A DNA stretch of 64,000 bases from Nocardia terpenica (lineage in GTDB: Bacteria; Actinomycetota; Actinomycetes; Mycobacteriales; Mycobacteriaceae): positions 434,001 to 498,000 of the forward strand of contig NZ_JABMCZ010000003.1 in the NCBI RefSeq assembly GCF_013186535.1, given 5' to 3'. Position 1 is the first letter of the stretch, and every line of letters begins with the position of its first letter. The position numbers were made by a program, and so were the translations under genes. The notes beneath the pieces were generated by a model. That model was not told the origin of the DNA, did no database searches, and saw nothing but the letters and a program-made list of their open reading frames with translations. Below, one piece after another: positions 15,133 through 22,420 of this stretch.

Positions 15133-16099
15133 CGACTCGGTGACGCTGTATCAGGGTGACGCGCTGGCAGTGGCACAGGAACTACCGACGGCCTCGGCCG
15201 ATCGCATCGTGACCTCACCGCCGTATTACGGGCTCCGCGACTACGGGATGCCGGGACAGTACGGGCGCGAGGCAACGCCGGCCGAGTACGTCGAGCGGCT
15301 GCGCGCACTGTTTGGCGAACTGCGGCGAGTGCTCACCGGCGATGGGACGTTGTGGCTCAACCTCGGCGACTCCTACAGTTCGTCACCCTCCGGGCCGCCG
15401 GGCGCCACGTCCCGCTTGGGTTCCGTTGTCGTCGAACAGTCGAAAGCCACGAAAAAGGCTGCGGTCCCGCACAAAAATCTGCTCGGTATCCCCTGGCGCG
15501 TCGCATTCGCCTTGCAGGCGGACGGCTGGATTTTGCGGAACGCGATCACGTGGCACAAACCGAACGCGATGCCGGAGAGCGTGACCGATCGACTGAGCAG
15601 CCGCTACGAGCTGGTCTTCATGTTCTCGAAGAGGCGACGGTATTGGTTCGACCTGGACTCGGTCCGCGAGAACCACGCGGAAACGAGCATCGCACGTGCG
15701 GCACGAGGGTGCAGTGCGCCGGACCTCTCGCAGCAGGGGATTGGTTCTCCGAACACGCTCGACCCGGCACAGGCTGTGCATCTCCGTGGCCGGAATCCGG
15801 GTGATGTGTGGTCGATCGGCACGCATCCGTTCCCAGGCGCGCATTTCGCGGTGATGGCGCTTGCCCTGGCCGAGCGATGCGTACGGGCCGGGTGCAAGCC
15901 CGGCGGCACTGTGCTCGATCCGTTCTGCGGCTCGGGTACCACCGGGCTCGCCGCGGCTCGTCATGGCCGCAGATTCATCGGGGTCGACCTGAGTTGCGAC
16001 TACCTCGAGTTGTCGCTGCGCACACGACTCCAGCAGCCCGGTCTTGATCTTGAAGGGGTGTCCGGCGAATGGCCCGTGAGTTCGCGCGTATCCGACTGA
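15110..16099 (+). CDS. DNA methyltransferase, beta-class amino-MTase (solitary)
   Basis: 329 codons from ATG 15110. The catalytic motif comes first: RIVTSPPYYGLRDYG (SPPY, motif IV). The target-recognition region lies in the middle and the SAM-binding motif is at the end: PGGTVLDPFCGSGTTGLAAA then RHGRRFIGVDLS. That order is class beta. SPPY is typical of N4-cytosine enzymes, although adenine specificity is also possible. No restriction endonuclease is adjacent, so it probably protects phage DNA against host restriction. It overlaps the previous gene by 23 bp and the next by 31 bp. Confidence 0.9.
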   Translation: MVEPHFADDSVTLYQGDALAVAQELPTASADRIVTSPPYYGLRDYGMPGQYGREATPAEYVERLRALFGELRRVLTGDGTLWLNLGDSYSSSPSGPPGATSRLGSVVVEQSKATKKAAVPHKNLLGIPWRVAFALQADGWILRNAITWHKPNAMPESVTDRLSSRYELVFMFSKRRRYWFDLDSVRENHAETSIARAARGCSAPDLSQQGIGSPNTLDPAQAVHLRGRNPGDVWSIGTHPFPGAHFAVMALALAERCVRAGCKPGGTVLDPFCGSGTTGLAAARHGRRFIGVDLSCDYLELSLRTRLQQPGLDLEGVSGEWPVSSRVSD

Positions 16100-17259
16100 G
16101 TATCTGGGAGGACGAGCCCTATCTCGACCTCACCCCAGCGGCGCAGCACCTGTACTACGTGCTCACCACCGACCCGGGGCTGAGCTACTGCGGGTGCGTG
16201 GACTGGCGCCCGGCCCGGCTGCGTCCACGTGCCCGCGGCTGGACCCGGCCGCAGATTCACGCCGCCGCGGCCGAACTGGAGGCAGCGCGGTTCGTGCTGT
16301 TCGACCCGGACACCGAGGAGGCGCTTGTCCGCAGTCTCATCCGTTCCGACGAGCTGCTGCGCAACCCGAAACTTGCTCTTGCCGTGGTGAAGGCGTACGG
16401 GGCGCTGGCGTCGCGCACACTGCGCGCCGCGGTGGTCACCGAGCTGAAACGCGACCGCCACGAACACCCCGAGTATTCGTCGTGGTCGCACTCGATGTCG
16501 GCAGTGCAGCTGTCCCGGCTGCTGTCGCTGCCCGATCTCGACACCGTCGGCTACACCCACCGGATCACCGATCCGGTGCCGGTCGGCGAGACGCCGCGCA
16601 TCGCCCCGATCACCAACGGCATTACCAATCCGAATGCCGATCAAAACGGGTACCGCATCACCAACCTGATCGGTGATGCCGAACCGGTCGCGAATACCGA
16701 TGCGGATCGGTCCGTTTCACCGATCCCGACCACGGACCGGATTACCTCGGCAATTGGTGACGCGGATCGGTCCGTTTCCTACCAGCAGACCGCAGACAGC
16801 AGACAGCAGACCTCGGGGGGTTCCGTCACAGGGGTACGGCACGTGCCCGAACCGCTCCCGCCGCCGGACGACCCCCCATCCACATTTCACCCGGGCCATG
16901 AAACCGGTCCCGTCGCCCCTGCGCAGACCGGGCCGGGTGAGCCGTCGCAGTGGTGTGACCGGCATCCCGGCGGCACCCCGGACCCCTGCCGTGCCTGCCA
17001 GACCGCCCGGCAGGCACACCACGAGTGGCAGCGCGACCGCGCCGAACGCCGCCGCGTCGCCGCCGACCACAAACGCGCCGACATCGCCGACTGCGCCCTG
17101 TGCGACGAGGCCGGGTGGCGTACCCCGCCCGCCGAGCTACGCGACGCCGACCCGCCGGTCGTCCGGTGCAACCACAAGCCCGGCGAGCTGCCCGCCGCAT
17201 GGCGCGCGCTCATCACCCACATGCTCGACACCACCGAGGAGACGAAACCCGATGAATGA
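16069..17259 (+). CDS. Replication-organiser-like protein with zinc-binding C-terminus
   Basis: 396 codons. The N-terminal MAREFARIRLSIWEDEPYLD then LTPAAQHLYYVLTTDPGLSY, followed by helices around TRPQIHAAAAELEAARFVLF, looks like the winged-helix domain of actinophage replication initiators. The central 120 residues are low-complexity. The C-terminus has cysteine pairs (CDRHPGGTPDPCRAC and CALCDEAGW with a later RCNH) that probably bind zinc. A role in recruiting the host replication machinery is inferred from the domain and the position before RusA. It overlaps the methyltransferase by 31 bp. Confidence 0.7.
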   Translation: MAREFARIRLSIWEDEPYLDLTPAAQHLYYVLTTDPGLSYCGCVDWRPARLRPRARGWTRPQIHAAAAELEAARFVLFDPDTEEALVRSLIRSDELLRNPKLALAVVKAYGALASRTLRAAVVTELKRDRHEHPEYSSWSHSMSAVQLSRLLSLPDLDTVGYTHRITDPVPVGETPRIAPITNGITNPNADQNGYRITNLIGDAEPVANTDADRSVSPIPTTDRITSAIGDADRSVSYQQTADSRQQTSGGSVTGVRHVPEPLPPPDDPPSTFHPGHETGPVAPAQTGPGEPSQWCDRHPGGTPDPCRACQTARQAHHEWQRDRAERRRVAADHKRADIADCALCDEAGWRTPPAELRDADPPVVRCNHKPGELPAAWRALITHMLDTTEETKPDE

Positions 17260-17491
17260 CACCATCATCCGATTGCAGCCCGGTGAACGCCGCCTCGGCC
17301 AGAACGAGGCTGCCGAGCAGCAGCTCGCCTACGCGACCGTGCCCTGCCCCGAATCGGAATGCGCGGCGCTGGTAGGTGATCCCTGCAATCGGCTGATGCC
17401 CGACGGCCGCCGCTATGAGACCCACCTCGCGCACCCGAGACGCATCAAGGTCGCCATCACCCAGCGTGCCGGGGAAGCGAGAGCTGAATGA
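17252..17491 (+). CDS. Small phage zinc-finger protein
   Basis: 79 codons from ATG 17252. The motif CPESECAALVGDPCNRLMPD followed by HLAHPRRIK contains three cysteines and histidines in the CPxxxCxAxxGxPC-H-H-xxRI pattern found in many small actinophage proteins. It overlaps the previous gene by 8 bp and the next by 4 bp. Probably a nucleic-acid-binding accessory of replication or recombination; no specific role is known to me. Confidence 0.75.
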   Translation: MNDTIIRLQPGERRLGQNEAAEQQLAYATVPCPESECAALVGDPCNRLMPDGRRYETHLAHPRRIKVAITQRAGEARAE

Positions 17492-17901
17492 CTGGATCTT
17501 GCACCTGTTTCGTGCCTGGCTCGCCCGCGCCGCAGGGCAGCAAGCGGCACGTCGGCAACGGCCGCATGATCGAGTCGTCGAAAGCCGTCGGCCCGTGGCG
17601 GGAGCGTGTCGCCCTGGCAGTGCACGACGAGCATTGGCCGCAGCTCGCCGGGCCCGTCGCCGTCGTCCTCGAATTCGTGCTGCGGCGCCCGAAATCCGTG
17701 CCGAAGACGCGCACCCCGGCCGCGATCCGGCGCCCGGACACCGACAAGCTTGCCCGCGCGATCCTCGACGCGCTGACCGGCATCGCGTTCGCCGACGACG
17801 CCCAGGTGATCCGGCTCTGCGCAGGCAAACGACTCGCCGAGACCGGCGAGACACCCGGCGTGCACATCACGCTGACCGACCTCACCGAGGCGGACCGATG
17901 A
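17488..17901 (+). CDS. rusA: RusA-family Holliday junction resolvase
   Basis: 137 codons. It opens VPGSPAPQGSKRHVGNGRMI and has the metal-binding aspartates in RRPDTDKLARAILDALTG and FADDAQVIRL, matching the conserved acidic residues of RusA. RusA dimers cut four-way junctions, which phages use to resolve recombination intermediates before packaging. It fits with the RecE-like/RecT pair in the same operon. Overlaps of 4 bp on both sides imply translational coupling. Confidence 0.9.
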   Translation: MTGSCTCFVPGSPAPQGSKRHVGNGRMIESSKAVGPWRERVALAVHDEHWPQLAGPVAVVLEFVLRRPKSVPKTRTPAAIRRPDTDKLARAILDALTGIAFADDAQVIRLCAGKRLAETGETPGVHITLTDLTEADR

Positions 17902-18212
17902 TCGGAATCCAGGTGCCCGAACCGGATCCGATCGAGGCCACAATCGTGGCGTGGTGCCGCCGAGCCAACCTGTATCGCGACGGCGCACTCGTCCGCGAAG
18001 GCGTGAACCTGCTCGGTTCCAACGAACTCGCCGCGAAGGCATGGGCGAAGGCGGTCGCGAACCACCTCGCCGCCGACGGCGAGCACGATCACGAATCGCT
18101 CGCGACATTCCTGCTCACCCAACAAGCCGCGCAGCATGTGCGCGCCTACTCGTCCGCGCCGCTGATCGCCGAGGGGCTGCTCGTCATGCTCACCGAAAGG
18201 GGCCTGCTGTGA
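17898..18212 (+). CDS. Hypothetical phage protein
   Basis: 104 codons from ATG 17898. The sequence contains IEATIVAWCRRANLYRDGAL, EGVNLLGSNELAAKAWAKAV and HESLATFLLTQQAAQHVRAY, and is predicted all-helical. No recognised domain. Position between RusA and another small gene, each with 4-bp overlaps, places it in the early operon. Confidence 0.6.
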   Translation: MIGIQVPEPDPIEATIVAWCRRANLYRDGALVREGVNLLGSNELAAKAWAKAVANHLAADGEHDHESLATFLLTQQAAQHVRAYSSAPLIAEGLLVMLTERGLL

Positions 18213-18454
18213 ACCCCGAGAACCTGCCCGCGCCGGACGGTTTCGCGCCGCGGCCCGGCGGCCCGCCCAGCGACGATCTGCTACGCCGCCTCGAACTGAT
18301 CAGCAGCAAGGTCCCGCCACAGCGGCGACTGGCGATGGTCGGCAAGTTGCTCGCCCACATCCGGGCCAACATCTACCCCTGGATGCACATCCTGCAGCGC
18401 GCCGACGGGTCGGTCGTGGTCACCATCTCCCCGCCACCGGCCGGTGACCAGTGA
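18209..18454 (+). CDS. Hypothetical phage protein
   Basis: 81 codons from GTG 18209. It has a disordered, proline/glycine-rich N-terminus, then DDLLRRLELISSKVPPQRRL and AMVGKLLAHIRANIYPWMHI, and a short strand QRADGSVVVTISPPP at the end. No family is recognised. Coupled by 4-bp overlaps to both neighbours. Confidence 0.55.
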   Translation: MNPENLPAPDGFAPRPGGPPSDDLLRRLELISSKVPPQRRLAMVGKLLAHIRANIYPWMHILQRADGSVVVTISPPPAGDQ

Positions 18455-19254
18455 GCGAGTGCCGTAACCGCCGCTGCGCACGCCCCTGCGCCGAATTCCT
18501 GTGCGCCAGTTGCGCCGAGGAACTCGCCGCGGCGCTCGACGGCGTCCCATGGCTACTCGACGAACTCGCCGTCACCGAGCTACGGCAAGACCGGGTGTCG
18601 CGTGGACTGCGATCCGGTTCGCGACCGGTCGCGCCGTTGCCGTTCCACCCGGCCGCGGCCGAGCTGCACGCGACGCTGACGAACGGGATCACCACGTGGG
18701 CAAGGCATCTCGCTGAATCACGAGGTATCGCGGGGCCGGTCGGCGACGGCAGCGACGCCGCGCGCTGGCTCGCCGACAACATCATGGCGGTGCGCCTGGA
18801 CGAGGCCGCCGGGCAGATTCACGCCGAGATCACGCACGCCGTGCACGCCGCGCTCGTGGTGATCAACCCGCCGCCGCAGCTCGTCTACCGCGGCCCGTGC
18901 CCGACGATCATCGGGCAGGCCAGTTCTCACCGTCCGCGCGAGTGTGAGAGGCCGTTGTACGCCGAGGCGGGCGAGTTGTTCGTCAATTGCCCGGCCTGCG
19001 GGGTCCGGCACGATGTCGTCCGGCTCGAACAGCAACTGCTCGCCCGGATCGGTGGCCGAATGTTCGAGATCCCTGATCTTGTGCGTGTGTTGCGCGAGCT
19101 CGGCGAGCCCGTGCCGCGAGGCACGATCGTGTCGTGGGTGCACCGCGGCCAGCTGCGTGCGGTGGCGCACTCCGCTGCGGGTAAACCCCTGTATCGGCTC
19201 GACGACGCGCGAAAACGACGCACGAACCCCACACCGGCCAGCAGGTCACGCTGA
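18451..19254 (+). CDS. Phage DNA-binding protein with zinc ribbons and C-terminal HTH
   Basis: 267 codons, the last gene of the early operon. The N-terminus has a cysteine cluster (CRNRRCARPCAEFLCASCAE). A second cluster lies at GPCPTIIG...CERPL and NCPACGVRHDVV. The C-terminal part, MFEIPDLVRVLRELGEPVPR then GTIVSWVHRGQLRAVAHSAA, is a MerR/excisionase-like winged helix that ends in a basic tail. Multi-zinc-ribbon plus HTH proteins at this position are common in actinophages; late-gene activation is one possibility but not demonstrated. Confidence 0.65.
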   Translation: MSECRNRRCARPCAEFLCASCAEELAAALDGVPWLLDELAVTELRQDRVSRGLRSGSRPVAPLPFHPAAAELHATLTNGITTWARHLAESRGIAGPVGDGSDAARWLADNIMAVRLDEAAGQIHAEITHAVHAALVVINPPPQLVYRGPCPTIIGQASSHRPRECERPLYAEAGELFVNCPACGVRHDVVRLEQQLLARIGGRMFEIPDLVRVLRELGEPVPRGTIVSWVHRGQLRAVAHSAAGKPLYRLDDARKRRTNPTPASRSR

Positions 19255-19280
19255 AGCTTGCGCGCCGGGTGGAGGGATTC

Positions 19281-19309
19281 GTGACAAGATCGCTACCGCA
19301 TGCAACACT
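19281..19309 (+). promoter_or_regulatory. Promoter, twin copy 1 (GTGACA-N17-AACACT)
   Basis: The -35-like GTGACA (19281-19286), a 17-bp spacer, then -10-like AACACT (19304-19309) preceded by TGC. An almost identical promoter occurs at 20234-20262, sharing GTGACAAGA and TGCAACACTG at the same spacing. In both places an intrinsic-terminator-like hairpin follows about 22-27 bases after the -10 box. The two elements flank the frameshifted methyltransferase gene. Transcription would give a very short RNA unless the hairpin is bypassed. Confidence 0.6.
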
Positions 19310-19331
19310 GCAATGACAACGCAATAGCTGT

Positions 19332-19372
19332 CAGCAAGGCCCGGTCCGAATGCGGACCGGGCCTTGCTGTTT
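19332..19372 (+). terminator. Strong hairpin terminator, twin copy 1
   Basis: A perfect 16-bp stem, CAGCAAGGCCCGGTCC (19332-19347) with GGACCGGGCCTTGCTG (19354-19369), a 6-base loop, and TTT after the stem. It can end the early operon. Because it lies just 22 bases after a good promoter, it may also end a short RNA of about 55 nt. The stem core CCCGGTCC/GGACCGGG recurs in the second copy at 20290-20318. Confidence 0.75.
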
Positions 19373-19402
19373 GGTGGTACAAGAAAGGCGGTGACGCCAC
19401 CG

Positions 19403-20205
19403 ATGACGGGCCACGCCGACAACGTCTGTACGCATCCACGCCCCGTGCTCGCCACCGATCAGGTCATTCATGGCGAGGCGCTGACCATCATGCGCGAGCT
19501 TCCCGACGCGACCTTCGATGCCTTGATTACCGATCCGCCGTATTGCATGGCGGTGTCACGGCCCGGGATCGCACCAGCCGCACAGCGGTGCAGAAGTACG
19601 CCGACAGCGGCTCGGTAGCGGCTCATGCGGTGCCGGATTTTCCTGATCAGCGTGATCAGCGCAGTTTCGCGTTGTGGTCGTCGTTCTGGCTGACTGAAGC
19701 GCTACGGCTGGTGCGCCCTGGTGGTCAGGCGCTGGTGTTCACCGATTGGCGGCAGCTGCCCGCGTTGTCGGACGCGGTACAGGTAGCGGGTTGGCGGTGG
19801 CGCGGAATCGTGGTGTGGCGTAAGCCCAATGCGCGCCCGAACCCGGGGTTCAAGAACGAATCCGAGTACATCGTGTGGGCCTCGCACGGGCAACTCGACT
19901 CCGATCACCGGCCGCCGTTCCTGCCCGGGGTGTACTCGATCGCCAACCCCACCGGTAAGCACCGCCATCACCTGACCGCGAAACCGGTCGAGCTGATGCG
20001 GCAACTGGTGCGGACGGTCCGCCCGGGCGGGCGCATCCTGGATCCGTTCACCGGCAGCGGAACCACTGGGGTCGCAGCGGTGGCTGAAGGCCGAGAGTTT
20101 CTCGGCATCGAAGCCGTCGACGCCTATGCACAGATTGCCGCACAACGATTGGCCGAACATGCGGAATCCGCCGGGAACACCAGTCCGCACCTGGGGCGGG
20201 CGTAG
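19403..20205 (+). pseudogene. DNA adenine methyltransferase broken by a single-base frameshift
   Basis: From ATG 19403 the frame reads MTGHADNVCTHPRPVLATDQ to ITDPPYC (19532-19546). It then switches frame: the continuation GGVTARDRTSRTAVQKYADS, through LTEALRLVRPGGQALVFTDW to RILDPFTGSGTTGVAAVAEG, is in another frame from about 19549. One missing base between 19546 and 19549 would restore DPPYC-S-GG, as expected after a DPPY motif. It has class-beta order, DPPY first and the SAM motif last. Either a real inactivating deletion or a sequencing error; no slippery sequence is present. Confidence 0.8.
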
Positions 20206-20233
20206 TCCCGGGCGATCTTTGCCCGCGGTTGTC

Positions 20234-20262
20234 GTGACAAGACTGCGACGGCGTGCAACACT
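20234..20262 (+). promoter_or_regulatory. Promoter, twin copy 2 (GTGACA-N17-AACACT)
   Basis: GTGACA (20234-20239), 17-bp spacer, TGC-AACACT (-10 at 20257-20262). It matches the first copy at 19281-19309 in both boxes and spacing. It lies upstream of a hairpin with a T-run and then the tRNA gene, so it could supply the tRNA and the late operon if termination is relieved. Confidence 0.6.
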
Positions 20263-20289
20263 GTCCAGCAGTGGGATGTCTATCCCCGC

Positions 20290-20322
20290 AGCCCGATCCG
20301 AGCACGACGGACCGGGCTTTTT
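20290..20322 (+). terminator. Intrinsic terminator, twin copy 2
   Basis: Stem AGCCCGATCCG (20290-20300) with CGGACCGGGCT (20308-20318), one A-C mismatch, a 7-base loop, and a run of five T ending at 20322. It follows the second promoter copy by about 27 bases and precedes the tRNA by 22 bases. The arrangement promoter-short leader-terminator is the same as in copy 1, suggesting regulated read-through or a short stable RNA. Confidence 0.72.
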
Positions 20323-20344
20323 CATGCCCGATCCCGGGCGCACG

Positions 20345-20418
20345 AGCGCGGTAGAGCAGTTCGGTAGCTCGCTGGCCCCATATCTCAGAGGTCACCGGTT
20401 CGAGTCCGATCCGCGCTA
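20345..20418 (+). tRNA. tRNA-Met (CAT), initiator-like but degenerate in the anticodon arm
   Basis: Acceptor arms AGCGCGG (20345-20351) and CCGCGCT (20411-20417) pair fully, discriminator A20418, no encoded CCA. D stem GAGC/GCTC with loop AGTTCGGTA. Anticodon arm CTGGC-CCCATAT-CTCAG gives CAT at 20379-20381. T arm ACCGG-TTCGAGT-CCGAT has one mismatch. GAGCAG-TCGGTAGCTCGCTGG and AGAGGTC resemble bacterial initiator tRNA, including A11:U24. Odd features: C at position 33 in place of U, T at 38, a C-C mismatch at 31:39 and a G-U at 30:40. It may be poorly functional. Confidence 0.8.
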
Positions 20419-20496
20419 CGGCCGACAGGCCGTATCCCGTCACCTGCCTGAATTCGCTCCCGCGACTTCGGGTTTCGCTGCATAGGAGCAAAGTTC

Positions 20497-20598
20497 ATGT
20501 TGTCGTCGTTGTCTGCGTCGCTGGGTACGGCCCCGTGGGGCACCATCTTGCTCGATATCGCCAAGGTGCTCGTCGCCGTGATCACGGTATTCGTCTAG
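20497..20598 (+). CDS. 33-aa single-span membrane peptide
   Basis: 33 codons from ATG 20497, with TAGGAG ending about 10 bases before. MLSSLSASLGTAPWGTILLD then IAKVLVAVITVFV forms one hydrophobic helix. It lies immediately before a DUF1003-like membrane protein (3-bp gap), so the two may form a membrane pair. Too short for confident family assignment; coding is supported by the ribosome site and location between tRNA and late genes. Confidence 0.55.
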   Translation: MLSSLSASLGTAPWGTILLDIAKVLVAVITVFV

Positions 20599-20601
20599 CC
20601 C

Positions 20602-20988
20602 GTGATCGTCGACGCCCATCGCGCACACTGGTGGCGGCATCCGGCCGTCCGCACCGGTGATCAGCTGACCGTCGGTGAACGCGCCGCCGACGCCGGTGTG
20701 CGCGGAATGGGTTCGTGGCCTTTCCTGTTCGGTCAGACGGTCATCGTCACCGGGTGGATCGGGTTGAATCTCACCGCGTTCGGTCTGCGCTGGGATCCGT
20801 ATCCGTTCATCCTGCTCAATCTCGCGTTCTCGACGCAGGCCGCGTATGCGGCGCCGTTGATCCTGCTCGCGCAGCGCCGCCAGGACAGCAAGAACGCCGA
20901 GGTGGCGCTGCATACGTCGCAGGCGGTCGACGCGATGCTCGGCAAGCTCGACGAACTGCTCGACACCAGAGAGCAGCGGCAGGCGTGA
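20602..20988 (+). CDS. DUF1003-like membrane protein
   Basis: 128 codons from GTG 20602. GERAADAGVRGMGSWPFLFG is the DUF1003 entry motif (G-x-GSWxF). Two membrane helices follow, QTVIVTGWIGLNLTAFGL and PFILLNLAFSTQAAYAAPLI. The C-terminal LAQRRQDSKNAEVALHTSQA then VDAMLGKLDELLDTREQ is cytoplasmic and probably coiled. DUF1003 proteins occur in bacteria and some phages; their role is unknown. It overlaps the next gene by 4 bp. Confidence 0.75.
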   Translation: MIVDAHRAHWWRHPAVRTGDQLTVGERAADAGVRGMGSWPFLFGQTVIVTGWIGLNLTAFGLRWDPYPFILLNLAFSTQAAYAAPLILLAQRRQDSKNAEVALHTSQAVDAMLGKLDELLDTREQRQA

Positions 20989-21593
20989 CGGGCCGTCGTT
21001 TCGTCCTCGAGCAGTTCGAGGAGTTCCTCACCGGTGGCGATCTCGCCACCATCCATACCGGTCCGATCCCGATTTGGGCGGGCTACATCATCGAGCAGAA
21101 CGCGCGCGTTCTGGAGATTCTGGGAGAAGCTATGCCCGACATCGAAACTCAGCTCAAGGCCGATATCGCCTCGCTGGTCGAGTCCAACACTAAGATCGTT
21201 GCCTTGAATACGCAACAGGTTTCGCAGATCACCGATCAGCAGGCGCAGATCGCCGCACTCAAGACGCAGATCGCCCACGGCGCCACGCTCACCCTGGATG
21301 ATCTTGCGCCGCTGGACGATATCACCAGCAAGATCGCGGCCACCGCCGCCGCGGCACACGCCACCGCGTCGAGTAGCGCCACCGCGCCCGCGTCGACGCC
21401 TGTCGTCGCACCGCAGCAGCCGGTCACGCCCGCGCCGACGAGCACGAGCCCGGCCGCTGGCACGGGTGCCGCCGCGCCGGCGGTGCCTGTGCAGCAGCCC
21501 ATTACGAGCCCCGGTACCGACACCACCGGCAAGGTCAGCGGTGCCGACACCGGTACCGCCAGCGGCAGCACGGGCGGCGCGTCGAGCCGGTAG
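20985..21593 (+). CDS. Coiled-coil protein with alanine/proline/threonine-rich tail
   Basis: 202 codons from GTG 20985. The N-terminal 48 residues (VTGRRFVLEQFEEFLTGGDL) precede MPDIETQLKADIASLVESNT at 21132, which has its own GGGAGAAG ribosome site and could be a second start. The helical segment IVALNTQQVSQITDQQAQIA then ALKTQI is a coiled coil. The last 90 residues are low-complexity (PASTPVVAPQQPVTPAPTST). Function unknown; the tail could be surface exposed. Confidence 0.65.
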   Translation: MTGRRFVLEQFEEFLTGGDLATIHTGPIPIWAGYIIEQNARVLEILGEAMPDIETQLKADIASLVESNTKIVALNTQQVSQITDQQAQIAALKTQIAHGATLTLDDLAPLDDITSKIAATAAAAHATASSSATAPASTPVVAPQQPVTPAPTSTSPAAGTGAAAPAVPVQQPITSPGTDTTGKVSGADTGTASGSTGGASSR

Positions 21594-21600
21594 GCAGGAG

Positions 21601-21954
21601 ATGCCCACTCGGACCGCGCGGCGGACAACGACGCAGCGCGGTCTCGGGTGGGTTCATCAGCAGGCGGTCGCCGCGCTGCTGCGGAGTTTGCCGGACGGCT
21701 CGCCGTGCTGGTGGTGCGGCATGCCGATGTATCGAGACCCCGCCCGCAACTTCGATCAACGGCAGCTGCAGGGCGATCACTCCACCGCCCGAGCGGTCGG
21801 CGGCACGGTGACCGACCGGCTGCTGCACGCGACATGCAACGGCTCGCGCGGCGACGGTAGCCGTGACCACCTGCGCCCGGCGATCACCGGGCAACCCGTC
21901 GATGCCGTCTCGAACCGGGATGATCGGGGTTGCTGGTGCTTGCTGGAGTGGTGA
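21601..21954 (+). CDS. HNH endonuclease
   Basis: 117 codons from ATG 21601 with an AGGCAGGAG ribosome site. GSPCWWCGMPMYRD has the first cysteine pair, then QLQGDHSTARAVGGTVTDRL and LHATCNGSRGDGS carry the H...N...(N/H) residues of the beta-beta-alpha metal fold. HNH nucleases next to the small and large terminase genes are part of the packaging machinery of cos-type phages, where they help cut concatemers. This supports cos packaging, though the cos site itself is not shown. Confidence 0.85.
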   Translation: MPTRTARRTTTQRGLGWVHQQAVAALLRSLPDGSPCWWCGMPMYRDPARNFDQRQLQGDHSTARAVGGTVTDRLLHATCNGSRGDGSRDHLRPAITGQPVDAVSNRDDRGCWCLLEW

Positions 21955-22084
21955 CCGTGTCCGGATTTCGTGGCCGGTCGTGGGGACTCTCGTCCCGGAC
22001 CGGTGTCCGATTCGCCGGGAAAAATCCGGAGGGTGGCCCTCCTGACGCCCCATCACTAGTCAAGAATTTTTTGTACGGGACGAA
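21955..22084. other. Intergenic region between HNH and terminase genes; possible packaging site
   Basis: 130 bp without a convincing gene. It contains the hairpin GGAGGG-TGG-CCCTCC (22029-22043) and an unusually AT-rich stretch, CACTAGTCAAGAATTTTTTG (about 22053-22072). In cos phages of actinobacteria the packaging cut usually lies near the HNH/terminase genes, so this gap is a candidate cos region. The overhang cannot be read from a prophage sequence alone. Confidence 0.35.
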
Positions 22085-22420
22085 ATGGTACGTGCAATGG
22101 CGGAAATCCTCGGCAAAACAGGCGAAAAGCTGTGTCGCGCACTGGAATTGCCCACGGATGGCTACGAAATCACCGTGTTGATCATCGAAGCGGCGCGAGT
22201 GGGGGACCGCCTGGAGCAATTGAACAGCATCCTGACCGGTGCCGTCGACGTATGGACTCGGTTGAGCACTGGCCGTGACGGCACCCTGGAAATCCGCGTC
22301 GATGCCGCGTTGCAGGAGGCGCGGCAGCAGGCCGGGACGCTGCGGCAGCTGCTCGCCGAGATTCGCCGCCAGCGCGGCGGCTACGAGCCGGACGAGGGTG
22401 ATGTACTCGCTGGACTCTGA
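22085..22420 (+). CDS. Probable terminase small subunit
   Basis: 111 codons from ATG 22085 (an alternative ATG is at 22097). Helical, with AEILGKTGEKLCRALELPTD and RLEQLNSILTGAVDVWTRLS, then AALQEARQQAGTLRQLLAEI. No strong motif. The call rests on its position directly before the large terminase, with a 20-bp overlap, and its size. Small terminases bind pac or cos DNA and are poorly conserved. Confidence 0.6.
   Translation: MVRAMAEILGKTGEKLCRALELPTDGYEITVLIIEAARVGDRLEQLNSILTGAVDVWTRLSTGRDGTLEIRVDAALQEARQQAGTLRQLLAEIRRQRGGYEPDEGDVLAGL

Noticed and set aside
19532..19560. Programmed frameshift in the second methyltransferase
   Set aside because: There is no slippery heptamer at the switch, and the shift direction is not the -1 or +1 type expected at a known motif. 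A deletion or sequencing error is simpler.
15110..20205. Restriction-modification system
   Set aside because: Two methyltransferases are present but no restriction endonuclease gene lies beside either. The HNH gene at 21601 belongs to packaging by position.
20345..20418. tRNA as the attachment site of this prophage
   Set aside because: It lies in the middle of the prophage and has no repeat at either end. The attL/attR cores and the split host gene mark the true ends.
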